Shown: positions 38,428 to 47,829, counted from the stretch's first letter. The stretch is 64,000 bases of DNA from Gammaproteobacteria bacterium (GCA_018824085.1 JAHJHI010000009.1:1-64000); one strand, 5' to 3'. Notes: a model not told the origin generated them from the letters alone. Numbers and translations: made by a program.

Positions 38428-39092
38428 GCCGCGAGCGCCTGATCGGCCACCGGCAAGGCGCGGAACAGGTCGCCGTACAGGCGATACATCACCCGTGCGA
38501 CGTGGATGACCGCTGCGCGATCCGCCTCGTCATCGAGCGTCTCCATCAGATCGGCGAAAAAGCGCACGTGCTCCTGATCGAGGCTGCCGTGCGAATTGAG
38601 GTAGCTGAAGGCGGCCGGCGGCAGCTGCAGCGTCGTCGCGATGCGTTCGGCCGCCGACGTCGCGAGGGCGACGCTGGTGCCTTCCAGCACATGCACCATG
38701 CCGAAGAAGCCGACCGGATTGGCGTGCGCGATCCAGTCGCGCGCGAACGCCACCATCATTTCCGCCTCGTGGCCGGGCGCCGACGCGCGCGCCACCTCGC
38801 GCTCCCCGCCGCAGGCGACGATGTCGTCGAGTATCCATTCCTCGTGGCCGATCTCTTCCTCGATGTACTCGGCGACCGCGCGGCGCAGGTGCTCGTGGCG
38901 CGCCGGCAGGCGGGCACCGCAGGCCATCAGCAGCGGTACGGTGTGGCGGACGTGGTGAAAGGCCTGTCCAAGGAAGGCGCGGTATTGCACCAGCGTCACG
39001 CGTCCCTGCAGCGCGTCGCGGATGACCGGCGCGTCGAGCAGGCCGGCGCGCTGCGCCGCCGTTTCGTGCTGCAGGCGTTCAAAGAAGGACAT
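38424..39092 (-). CDS. Heme-oxygenase-like/TenA-superfamily putative non-heme diiron enzyme
   Basis: MSFFERLQHETAAQRAGLL start. EYIEEEIGHEEWILDDI, MVHVLEGTSVALA, HGSLDQEHVRFFADL supply plausible E/H/E/H/D/H ligands. Confidence 0.82.
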   Translation of the reverse strand: MSFFERLQHETAAQRAGLLDAPVIRDALQGRVTLVQYRAFLGQAFHHVRHTVPLLMACGARLPARHEHLRRAVAEYIEEEIGHEEWILDDIVACGGEREVARASAPGHEAEMMVAFARDWIAHANPVGFFGMVHVLEGTSVALATSAAERIATTLQLPPAAFSYLNSHGSLDQEHVRFFADLMETLDDEADRAAVIHVARVMYRLYGDLFRALPVADQALAA

Positions 39093-40560
39093 GTGCGGAA
39101 TCTCCGGCAGTTGCGGCGTACAGCGCGGCGAGTCGTTCGCCGTACCAGGCCTGTACCGCGTCACGGCGTACGCGACCGTTGTCGGTCGTCTGTCCGTTCG
39201 CGGGGGAAAAGGGTGCGTCGGCACGCAGCCAGCAGCCGATGCGCGCGTAGTCGGGCAGGCGCGCATTGGCCGCCTGCACGATGGCGTCCAGCGCGTCGTC
39301 GGCCAGCGGGCCGCGCGGCACGATGACCGCGCACAGCGACGGCCGCGATTCGCCGAACACCACGGCCTGCGCGATCGACGGCGCCGCCAGCAGTTCGGAC
39401 TCCGGCCACTCGGGTGCGACGTTGCGGCCGAAGCCGGTGATGATCCGGTGCTTGATGCGGCCGGTCACGTGCAGGCGCCCGTGCGCGTCGATGCGACCGA
39501 TGTCGCCGGTATGCAGCGGGCCGCCTGCGCGCGCCGGCTCGCCCAGATAGCCGAGGCTCGCCGCGCCATGCACGAGGATTTCGCCAGCGCCTTCACTGTC
39601 GGCAGCGCGGATCTCCACGCGCAGGTGCGGCAGCACGCGGCCGACCGAGCCGGGCGCGTCCGTCGGCAGGTTCAGCGCCACGACCGAGCCGGCCTCCGAC
39701 AGGCCATAGCCTTCGCATGCCGGCAGACCGAGCACTCGCGCACGCCGTATCAGATCGGCCGACACGCGCGCGCCGCCCACCGGCACCAGCTTCAGACCGG
39801 GCGCGACGCGCGCTCCGGCTTCGACAGCGGCGACCAGCGCCGTCAGCATCTGCGGCAGCACGATGAGGCTCTCCGGGCGCCAGCGCCCGATCGCCGCCAG
39901 CGCGGTGCGCACGTCGAACTGGCTCGAACCCTTCAGGCCGACGGCTTCGAGCGGCGGCACGATGCACTCCGCGCCGACCTGCCAGGCGACGTCCGCGCCT
40001 GCAACATTCTCCAGCAGCACCGCCAGCGGCAACATGCAGAGGTGGCGGCGGATGCCGAGCTCGCGCGCGATCGCACCCAGCGACCCGCTCACCGCCGACA
40101 GTTGTTCACCGCTCAGGCACACGCCTTTGGGCTGGCCGGTCGTGCCCGACGTAAAGGTGATCGTCGTCGTACCCGGCGGCAGCGGGACCTGCCGTTGCGG
40201 CGTCCGCGCATGGCAGCTCAGGGAACCGGCACCGGGCAGCGCGGCACCCGTCGGGAAACCCAGCCTCGCCGCCCGCGACGGGTCATCCGTCAGCAGCGCA
40301 CCCACGCCCGCCGCGTCGAGCGCATGGCGGCACTGCGCATCGGTGAAGAACAGCGGCAGCGGCAGCGCAACACAGCCGCTGCTTCGTATCGCGCGTTCGG
40401 CCACGAGCCATTCGATGCCGTTGTCGGCCAGCAGCGCGACGACCCGGCCCCGCCTCGCGTCCAGACAGGCGGCAAGCGCGGCCACCCGGCGATTCGCGTG
40501 CGGCGCGTCGAGCGAGCCCTTCGCGTCGGTCAGCGACGGCGACCCGGCATGCGCGCTCAT
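39079..40560 (-). CDS. AMP-dependent synthetase/ligase (acyl-CoA or acyl-carrier ligase type)
   Basis: TITFTSGTTGQPKGVCLS, CEGYGLSEAGSVVALN, HTGDIGRIDAHGRLHVTGRIKHRIITGFGRNVAPEW. Confidence 0.92.
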   Translation of the reverse strand: MSAHAGSPSLTDAKGSLDAPHANRRVAALAACLDARRGRVVALLADNGIEWLVAERAIRSSGCVALPLPLFFTDAQCRHALDAAGVGALLTDDPSRAARLGFPTGAALPGAGSLSCHARTPQRQVPLPPGTTTITFTSGTTGQPKGVCLSGEQLSAVSGSLGAIARELGIRRHLCMLPLAVLLENVAGADVAWQVGAECIVPPLEAVGLKGSSQFDVRTALAAIGRWRPESLIVLPQMLTALVAAVEAGARVAPGLKLVPVGGARVSADLIRRARVLGLPACEGYGLSEAGSVVALNLPTDAPGSVGRVLPHLRVEIRAADSEGAGEILVHGAASLGYLGEPARAGGPLHTGDIGRIDAHGRLHVTGRIKHRIITGFGRNVAPEWPESELLAAPSIAQAVVFGESRPSLCAVIVPRGPLADDALDAIVQAANARLPDYARIGCWLRADAPFSPANGQTTDNGRVRRDAVQAWYGERLAALYAATAGDSAHVLL

Positions 40561-41246
40561 GCGGCAGCGCCCGGTTCGTTCCCGGCTTCGCACAGCGTGT
40601 GCAGGCCGTGGGCGACGCGGCCGACCATGACGGTCGGACCGTGGCGGTAGTAGCTTCCCCAGCCGGCTTCGCCATCGACCAGACGCGCCGGATCGGCCGG
40701 GGTCACCGCCACCAGCGGCATGCCCAGCCGCACGAAGGAATTGGACAGCGCGCGCGTCGCGGTAAACACCACGTAGTCGAGCCCGAGTTCATGCAGATGT
40801 TCGGTCGCCAGCACGATCAGCAGCCGCCCGAGCCCGGCCGACGTGGCCGCCATATTGCCCATTTCGGCCACCGCCGAGCGTGTCACGGGTTCCCCCAGAA
40901 GCGTCGTCAGCGCCACGTCGAGCGGCACGTCCAGGTACTGTTCGACGAAGGCGCTCCGGGCGTCCGGCAGCGTGTAGCCCAACGCTGCGGCCCACAGCCC
41001 GTCGCTGCCGCGCAGGCCCAGCAGCGTGTCGGCGAAGTGGGTGATCACCGCTCCATAGCCGCGCAGGAAACAGCCCGCGATGAAGCGCTCCAGCGACTCG
41101 CGCGCCGGATGCGCGGCGTCGACCCGCTCCAGCACCGGCCGGGGCACGCTGGCTGGAATCGCCTTGCCCAGCACACAGCTTCGTTCACGCGAGCGCTCGT
41201 CCGTCAGGGCGTCCGTTGCGTCCATCAATGCAGCCATCTGTTTCAT
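40557..41246 (-). CDS. Thermostable hemolysin family protein
   Basis: ATG at 41246 preceded by GGGAG. SRERSCVLGKAIPA...FVEQYLDVPLDVAL...VAEMGNMAATSAGLGRLLIVLATEHL...YVVFTATRALSNSFVRLGMPLV. 4-bp overlap with next gene. Confidence 0.8.
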   Translation of the reverse strand: MKQMAALMDATDALTDERSRERSCVLGKAIPASVPRPVLERVDAAHPARESLERFIAGCFLRGYGAVITHFADTLLGLRGSDGLWAAALGYTLPDARSAFVEQYLDVPLDVALTTLLGEPVTRSAVAEMGNMAATSAGLGRLLIVLATEHLHELGLDYVVFTATRALSNSFVRLGMPLVAVTPADPARLVDGEAGWGSYYRHGPTVMVGRVAHGLHTLCEAGNEPGAAA

Positions 41247-41287
41247 TGCATGCTCCCGTTTGTCGGAAGGCATGCTGGCGGGCGCAG

Positions 41288-41304
41288 GTTAACGGCGACT
41301 TAAG
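41288..41304. promoter_or_regulatory. TTAA direct-repeat box (PmrA/QseB-type candidate)
   Basis: GTTAAC-N5-CTTAAG, 11-bp periodicity, 42-58 bp upstream of the cluster's first start codon. Confidence 0.45.
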
Positions 41305-41384
41305 CGCCGCCGGTTCGATGCAACAGAACGTTTCCGCGTCATTACGCCCTAAACTTCCGGTCTGACCGAAAGCTGGAAGCCGAC

Positions 41385-42710
41385 ATGACCCCGTATTCCG
41401 ACCGCCGCGCCCGCCTGATCGACCGCATGGGCAGCGGTGTGGCCGTCATCGCCACCGCGCCCGAGCGCACGCGCAACCGCGACACGCACTACGGCTATCG
41501 CCACGACAGCTACTTCTATTACCTGACCGGATTCAGCGAGCCGGAGGCGGTGCTGGTGCTGATCGCGGGGGATGTCCCTCGCAGCATCCTGTTCTGCCGC
41601 GAGAAGAACGAAGAGCGCGAAATATGGGACGGCTGGCGCTGCGGCCCGGGCGCCGCGCGCGAGCGGTACGGGTTCGACGAAGCCTTCACGAGCGCCGAAC
41701 TGGACGCGAAACTGCCGGAGCTGATCGCGGACCAGCCATCGCTGCACTACGTCATCGGCGAGGACGCCGCCTGGGACGCTCGCATGATGACCGCGCTCAA
41801 TGCGGTGCGCGCGCAAAGCCGCGCCGGGCGGTTCGCGCCGTCGCGGCTGTTCGACATCCGCCAGCCGCTGGACGACATGCGGCTCATCAAGGACCTGCAC
41901 GAACAGTCGCTGATGCGCCGCGCCGCCGACATTTCCACGCGCGCGCACCGGCGCGCCATGCAGGCCACGCGGGCCGGCGCCATGGAGTACGAGATCGAAG
42001 CCGAACTGCTGCACGAGTTCCGGCGCAGCGGATCGGAAGCGCCCGCCTACGGCTCCATCGTCGCCGGCGGCGCCAACGCCTGCGTGCTGCACTACGTGTC
42101 GAACGACGCCGAACTGCGCGACGGCGACCTGCTGCTGATCGACGCCGGCTGCGAGCTCGGCGGCTACGCCTCGGACATCACGCGCACCTGGCCGGTGAAC
42201 GGCCGCTTCAGCGGCGCACAGCGCGACGTCTATCAACTGGTGCTCGATTCGCAGGACGCCGCCTTCGAAAAGGTGCGCGCCGGCGCGCGCTTCATCGACT
42301 ACCACGACGCCGCCGTGCGCGTGCTGGCGCAGGGTTTCGTCGACCTGAAGCTGCTCGAAGGCAGTGTCGACAGCGTGATCGAACAGGGCAGTTACCGCCG
42401 CTTCTACATGCACCGCACCGGGCACTGGCTGGGCATGGACGTGCATGACGCGGGCGAGTACCGACCGGCGCCCGGCGGCGCCGGCGCGGGCGAACAGGAC
42501 TGGCGCCGTCTCGAAGCCGGCATGGTGCTCACGGTAGAGCCCGGTTGCTACATCCGTCCGTCGGACGACGTGCCCGAGGCGTTCTGGAACATCGGCATCC
42601 GCATCGAAGACGACGTCATCGTCGAGGCAGACGGCTGCGACATCTACACCACCGCCGCGCCGAAGACGATTGCCGACATCGAAGCCGTCATGCAGGACGC
42701 CCGCGGATGA
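41385..42710 (+). CDS. pepP: Xaa-Pro aminopeptidase
   Basis: 441 aa, AMP_N domain and metallopeptidase motifs (LLLIDAGCELGGYASDITRTWPVNGRF, HRTGHWLGMDVHDAG, VLTVEPGCYI). Confidence 0.94.
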   Translation: MTPYSDRRARLIDRMGSGVAVIATAPERTRNRDTHYGYRHDSYFYYLTGFSEPEAVLVLIAGDVPRSILFCREKNEEREIWDGWRCGPGAARERYGFDEAFTSAELDAKLPELIADQPSLHYVIGEDAAWDARMMTALNAVRAQSRAGRFAPSRLFDIRQPLDDMRLIKDLHEQSLMRRAADISTRAHRRAMQATRAGAMEYEIEAELLHEFRRSGSEAPAYGSIVAGGANACVLHYVSNDAELRDGDLLLIDAGCELGGYASDITRTWPVNGRFSGAQRDVYQLVLDSQDAAFEKVRAGARFIDYHDAAVRVLAQGFVDLKLLEGSVDSVIEQGSYRRFYMHRTGHWLGMDVHDAGEYRPAPGGAGAGEQDWRRLEAGMVLTVEPGCYIRPSDDVPEAFWNIGIRIEDDVIVEADGCDIYTTAAPKTIADIEAVMQDARG

Positions 42711-43891
42711 CGGCCTCTCCCATCGCCCCGCCCGCCGTGCTCGACGCGCTCATCGTCGGCGCAGGCCCGGTCGGACTGGCCGCCGGCTGCGCGCTGCGCG
42801 CAGCCGGACTCGACGTCATCGTGGCTGACGCCGGCCCCGCGGCGCGCGCGCTCGACGACGCGCGCGTGATCGCGCTGTCGGCCGGGTCACGCGACATCCT
42901 GCGCACGCTGCGGGCATGGCCGGCCAGCGGCAGCACGCCGATCCGGCGCATCCACATTTCGCAGCGCGGCCACTTCGGCCGCACCGAACTGCGCAACGAA
43001 GACTACGGACTCGACGCGCTCGGCCACGTCGCGCAGCTCGGCACGCTGGTGCGCGCGCTGCGGGAACGGGCGCAGGCGCTGGCACTCGATGTGCGCCACG
43101 ACACGGCGGTCGGCGCCGCACGGGCGGACGGCGAAGTCATGCGCGTGCCGGTCGGCGGCACCGACGTCACCGCCCGCGTCGTGCTGTGGTGCGAAGGGCG
43201 CATCACCGATGACGAGGCGCTGTCACGCACACGCGACTACGGTCAGCACGCGGTCATCGCGCTGGCCACGCCGGTGCGCGCGCACGACAGCGTGGCCTAC
43301 GAACGCTTCACGCCGGACGGACCGGTGGCGCTGCTGCCGTGCGGCCGTGACTACGCCGTGGTGTTTACCTGCGCCAGCGCCGACAGCGCCGCACTGCTCG
43401 CCGAAACCGACGCGCAGTTTGCGGCACGCCTTGCCGCCGTGCTGGGCGAGCGCGTGCAGTTTTCCGCCATCGGTCCGCGCAGCGCGTGGCCGCTGGCGCT
43501 GCGCATGCGGGCTGACATCGTGCGCGGCCATGAAGCGTGGCTCGGCAATGCGGCACAGACGCTGCATCCGGTCGCCGGACAGGGCCTGAATCTCGCGCTG
43601 CGCGACGTCGCCCAGCTGGCCGACTGCCTGCTGCCCGCGCTGGCGCGCCACGAAGGCGGCATCGACAGCGCACTGCAGCGCTACGCGCGACTGCGCCGCA
43701 CCGACCGCGCCGCCACCGGCGGCTTTACCGACGCGCTGGTACGCCTGTTCGGACTGGGCGCCGACGACGCCGCACTCGGCGCGCTGGCCGGCCACGCGCG
43801 CGGTGCGGCACTTGCGCTGCTCGACGCGCTGCCGCCGGCGCGCCGCTTCATCGGCCGGCGCATGATGTTCGGCGCGCGCGCCTGGCCGTGA
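42707..43891 (+). CDS. UbiH/UbiF-family FAD-dependent ubiquinone biosynthesis hydroxylase
   Basis: DALIVGAGPVGLAAGCALRAAGLDV, GNAAQTLHPVAGQGLNLALRDVAQL. ATGA overlap with pepP. Confidence 0.9.
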   Translation: MTASPIAPPAVLDALIVGAGPVGLAAGCALRAAGLDVIVADAGPAARALDDARVIALSAGSRDILRTLRAWPASGSTPIRRIHISQRGHFGRTELRNEDYGLDALGHVAQLGTLVRALRERAQALALDVRHDTAVGAARADGEVMRVPVGGTDVTARVVLWCEGRITDDEALSRTRDYGQHAVIALATPVRAHDSVAYERFTPDGPVALLPCGRDYAVVFTCASADSAALLAETDAQFAARLAAVLGERVQFSAIGPRSAWPLALRMRADIVRGHEAWLGNAAQTLHPVAGQGLNLALRDVAQLADCLLPALARHEGGIDSALQRYARLRRTDRAATGGFTDALVRLFGLGADDAALGALAGHARGAALALLDALPPARRFIGRRMMFGARAWP

Positions 43892-43999
43892 CCGGCCCGG
43901 GCGAAGCGGGCATTTCGGCCCCGACCTGAAGCCGGTCACGCCGACGCCGGCGCGACCCGAATAGAATCCGGGCTCCTCCACCGGTTCGGCCAACGGGAC

Positions 44000-45505
44000 A
44001 TGCTGTTCAACTCTTACGAGTTCCTGCTCGCCTTCCTGCCGCTGACCCTCGCGGGCTATTTCGCGCTCGGACGACGCACGCCGCTGCTCGCCGCAGGCTG
44101 GCTCACGATCGCATCGCTGTTCTTCTACGGCTGGTGGGACCCGCGCTATCTGCCGCTGCTGCTCGGCTCCATCCTGTTCAACTACGCGCTCGGGCGCGCC
44201 ATCGCGCAACGTTCGGGCCGGCCTGCGGCGGGTCGCCTGCTCGCCTTCGCGGTCAGCGTGAACCTGGCGCTGCTCATCGGCTTCAAATACACCGTCCTCA
44301 TCGTCGACACCGCGAACACGCTCACCGGCGCCGGCTCGTGGGTGCCGCATATCGTGCTGCCGCTCGGCATCTCCTTCTTCACCTTCACGCAGATCGCCTT
44401 CCTGGTCGACGCGTGGGCCGGCAAGGTGCGCGAGACGCGGCTGGTGCATTACGCGCTGTTCGTCACCTATTTCCCGCACCTCATCGCCGGCCCGGTGCTG
44501 CATCACCACGAAATGATGTCGCAGTTCGACCGGCGACGGAACTACCGCCCCTACCTGAACAACTTCCTCATCGGGTCCAGCATCTTCGTGTTCGGACTGG
44601 CCAAGAAGGTATTGCTCGCGGACAACCTGGCGCCCCACGCCAGCGTCGTGTTCGACCGCACCACCGACCCCGGCCTCATCGTTGCGTGGGGCGGCGCACT
44701 CGCCTACACCTTCCAGCTCTACTTCGACTTTTCCGGCTATTCCGACATGGCCATCGGTCTGTCCCGGCTGTTCGGCGTGCGCCTGCCGCTGAACTTCAGC
44801 TCGCCCTACAAGGCGACCACCATTTCAGAGTTCTGGCGCCGCTGGCACATGACGCTGTCTCGCTTCCTGCGCGACTACCTCTACATTCCGCTCGGCGGCA
44901 ACAAGCACGGCAGCGCGCGTCGCTATGCCAACCTGATGGTCACCATGCTGCTCGGCGGCCTGTGGCACGGTGCCGGCTGGAATTTCATGCTGTGGGGCGG
45001 CCTGCACGGCGCCTGTCTGTGCATCCAGCACCTGTGGTCGCGCCTGGCGCGTCCGCTGCCGCGCCCGCTCGCGCTGGCCGTCACCTTCATCGCCGTCGTG
45101 CTGGCCTGGGTGTTCTTCCGCGCCACCACGCTGTCGGGCGCGCTCGACATGCTGGCCGGCATGGGCGGCGCGCACGGCGTCGGCCTGCCGGACGCGATCG
45201 GCGCCCGGCTCGGGCCGCTGCACGCGTGGCTTGCGCAGGCCGGCGTGCACTTCTACGCCGGCGGCGGCGAACAGTTCGTCGCCACCTGGAGCTGGGTCGC
45301 GCTGGCGGCATTCATCGCCTTCTGCTGCCCCAATACCCAGCAGTGGCACGCGCGCCTGCGTCCGGCCATAGAACGCGTGCGCAGCGCCGACCCGCGCCTG
45401 CACTTTTCGCTGCGCCCGCTCTGGGCGGTGGGCCTCGGACTGGCCAGCGCCGCCTGCATACTGGCGCTGTCGCGTCCGTCCGAATTCCTCTACTTCCAGT
45501 TCTGA
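44000..45505 (+). CDS. MBOAT-family O-acyltransferase (AlgI-like)
   Basis: 501 aa polytopic. YFDFSGYSDMAIGLSRLFG, EFWRRWHMTLSRFLRDYLYIPLGGN, LLGGLWHGAGWNFMLWGGLHG. Confidence 0.93.
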   Translation: MLFNSYEFLLAFLPLTLAGYFALGRRTPLLAAGWLTIASLFFYGWWDPRYLPLLLGSILFNYALGRAIAQRSGRPAAGRLLAFAVSVNLALLIGFKYTVLIVDTANTLTGAGSWVPHIVLPLGISFFTFTQIAFLVDAWAGKVRETRLVHYALFVTYFPHLIAGPVLHHHEMMSQFDRRRNYRPYLNNFLIGSSIFVFGLAKKVLLADNLAPHASVVFDRTTDPGLIVAWGGALAYTFQLYFDFSGYSDMAIGLSRLFGVRLPLNFSSPYKATTISEFWRRWHMTLSRFLRDYLYIPLGGNKHGSARRYANLMVTMLLGGLWHGAGWNFMLWGGLHGACLCIQHLWSRLARPLPRPLALAVTFIAVVLAWVFFRATTLSGALDMLAGMGGAHGVGLPDAIGARLGPLHAWLAQAGVHFYAGGGEQFVATWSWVALAAFIAFCCPNTQQWHARLRPAIERVRSADPRLHFSLRPLWAVGLGLASAACILALSRPSEFLYFQF

Positions 45506-45508
45506 GCC

Positions 45509-46720
45509 ATGCGAGCACGCCAGCACTTCGCGCGCATCTGGATACTGACGCTGATCGCGGCACTGGGCACCGTCGCGCTGTTCAACCGGCTGGTCGACCC
45601 GTACGCGCTGCGCGACGGGCCGCTGTTCGAGGGCATCAACACGATCAAGGCGCGGCCCGATCGAGCGCTGTCCGACATCAAGCTGGCGCAGGCGCTGCGC
45701 ATCAGTCCGGATGCGCTCATCCTGGGCAATTCGCGCGCCGACATCGGCCTCGACCCGGCCTTTCCCGGCCTGCGCGCGCTGGCGCGGCGCCCCTACAACA
45801 TGGCCATACCCGGAGCTGGCATGCCGACCATCACGGCGAATCTGGAAGCACTGCTGGCCGCGGACCGGCGGCCGCGTCTCGTCATCGTCGGGCTGGAGTT
45901 CCTGGATTACCTGAACGCCGCGCCGGCACCGCGCAGGCCGCCCGCGCCGCGCACCGCACGCGACCTCGATGCCCTCCACCTGCAGAGCCTGTTCACGATG
46001 GCCGCGCTCGGTGACAGCGTGTCCACGCTGCGGGCGCAGCACGACCCGCACGCGGCGACGATACGCAGCGACGGCTTCAATCCGCTGAACGACTACACCG
46101 GCATCGCGGCACGCGAGGGCTATGGCGCTCTGTTCCGCCAGCGCGCACTGGAGAACGTGCGCCGCATCCGCGCGCACGACTGGCCGGCCGACATCCGCGC
46201 CACCAACGAACACGCGGCGCTCGCGCGCCTGCTCGAACTCGCCCGCGAACACGGCATGCGCGTCGAACTGATGACCTATCCCTATCACGCGCACATTCTC
46301 GGAGCGCTCCGCCGGGAAGGGCTGATCGACGAATTCGTCGCGTGGAAACTGGCGATGGCGGACACCGTGGCGCGTGCCGCGCAACAGGGCGCAAACGTCA
46401 GGCTGTGGGACTTTTCCCTGGTCGGCGAGCAGATGGCGGAGGCGGTACCCGATGCCGGCGACCGGCGCAGCGTCACGCGCTGGTACTGGGAAGGCGGCCA
46501 CTTCAAGTCGGCGCTCGGCGACCTCATGCTGGCGCGCGTGCTGGCCCCGGCGGGCGCCGCGCCCGGCATCGGATACGGCCGCCTGATGCAGCCCGGAGAA
46601 TCACCTGCGGACCACACGCTGGCGGCCGACATCGATACGCTGCTGCGTGATCGTCCGGACATCGCACACGACATCGACGCCGCCTTCGAGGCGCTGGAAC
46701 GCCCCGCCGGCGGGCGGTGA
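45509..46720 (+). CDS. Membrane-anchored SGNH/AlgX-DltD-like protein partnered with the MBOAT gene
   Basis: 403 aa, N-terminal TM. ALILGNSRADIGLDP resembles the GNS(R) serine block. 3-bp gap after the MBOAT gene. Confidence 0.65.
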   Translation: MRARQHFARIWILTLIAALGTVALFNRLVDPYALRDGPLFEGINTIKARPDRALSDIKLAQALRISPDALILGNSRADIGLDPAFPGLRALARRPYNMAIPGAGMPTITANLEALLAADRRPRLVIVGLEFLDYLNAAPAPRRPPAPRTARDLDALHLQSLFTMAALGDSVSTLRAQHDPHAATIRSDGFNPLNDYTGIAAREGYGALFRQRALENVRRIRAHDWPADIRATNEHAALARLLELAREHGMRVELMTYPYHAHILGALRREGLIDEFVAWKLAMADTVARAAQQGANVRLWDFSLVGEQMAEAVPDAGDRRSVTRWYWEGGHFKSALGDLMLARVLAPAGAAPGIGYGRLMQPGESPADHTLAADIDTLLRDRPDIAHDIDAAFEALERPAGGR

Positions 46721-46752
46721 TGGATGCGCTTCGCCACGGCGCCGCATCGGGG

Positions 46753-46758
46753 TAGAAT
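46753..46758 (+). promoter_or_regulatory. Candidate -10 element upstream of dusB
   Basis: TAGAAT in GGGGTAGAATCGCGCC, about 40 bp upstream of the dusB ATG. The same TAGAATC motif occurs upstream of amgK (13301) and the MBOAT gene (43962). Confidence 0.35.
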
Positions 46759-46794
46759 CGCGCCCCTGCCCTGTCCGTATTCCCCTCACGCATC

Positions 46795-47829
46795 ATGCAG
46801 TTCGTCGGCTTCAACCTGCGCAACAATCTGTTCGTCGCCCCGATGGCGGGCGTGACCGACCGTCCGTTCCGCCAGCTTTGCAAGAAGCTGGGCGCCGGTC
46901 TGGCCGTGTCCGAGATGGTCACGTCCAATTCCCTGCTCTATGGCAGCGAAAAGACGCAGCGCCGTGCCAACCACGACGGCGAGGTCGCTCCCGTTTCCGT
47001 GCAGATTGCCGGCGCCGACCCGAAGATGATGGCCGACGCCGCCCGCCACAACGTGGAACGCGGCGCGCAGATCATCGACATCAACATGGGCTGTCCGGCG
47101 AAGAAGATCTGCAACGTGATGGCCGGTTCAGCGCTGATGCAGGACGAACCGCTGGTCGAACGCATCCTTGAGGCGGTCGTCAATGCCGTACCCGACACGC
47201 CGGTCACGCTGAAGATGCGCACCGGCTGGAACCGCGACAACCGGAACGCGCCCATGCTGGCGCGCGTGGCCGAGCAGTGCGGCATCCGCGCGCTGGCCAT
47301 CCACGGACGCACGCGTGCCGACCAGTACACCGGGCACGCCGAATACGACACCATCCGTGCGGTGAAGGCCGCAGTCGGCATTCCGGTCATCGCCAATGGC
47401 GACATCACGACGCCGCACAAGGCGCGCGAAGTGCTTTCGCAGAGCGGCGCCGACGGCGTCATGGTCGGGCGCGCCGCGCAGGGCCGCCCCTGGATATTCC
47501 GCGAGATCGAGCATTTCCTCGCCACCGGCGAGTTGCTGGCGCCGCCGGAAGTGTCCGAAATCCACCGCGTCTGTCGCGAACACATCGAGGACCTGTACGG
47601 TTTCTACGGCATCGAACGCGGCGTTCGCATCGCGCGCAAGCACATCTCCTGGTACACCAAGGGGCTCGTCGGATCGGCGTCTTTCCGGCACGCGATGAAC
47701 CAGCTGGAGGGCACCGGACGACAACTCGCTGCCATCGACGAATTCTTCGGGCGCATGGCGGCCGACAACGACAGGCTCGCCTACGAGCCGGACCTTTCAG
47801 ACGCAAGCGGACAGGAACTGGCTGCCTGA
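46795..47829 (+). CDS. dusB: tRNA-dihydrouridine synthase B
   Basis: 344 aa, VAPMAGVTDRPFRQLCKKLGAGLAVSEMV, DINMGCPAKKICN, AIHGRTRADQYTG, directly before fis. Confidence 0.95.
   Translation: MQFVGFNLRNNLFVAPMAGVTDRPFRQLCKKLGAGLAVSEMVTSNSLLYGSEKTQRRANHDGEVAPVSVQIAGADPKMMADAARHNVERGAQIIDINMGCPAKKICNVMAGSALMQDEPLVERILEAVVNAVPDTPVTLKMRTGWNRDNRNAPMLARVAEQCGIRALAIHGRTRADQYTGHAEYDTIRAVKAAVGIPVIANGDITTPHKAREVLSQSGADGVMVGRAAQGRPWIFREIEHFLATGELLAPPEVSEIHRVCREHIEDLYGFYGIERGVRIARKHISWYTKGLVGSASFRHAMNQLEGTGRQLAAIDEFFGRMAADNDRLAYEPDLSDASGQELAA

Noticed and set aside
41349-42446. 365-aa minus-strand ORF
   Set aside because: Antisense to pepP.
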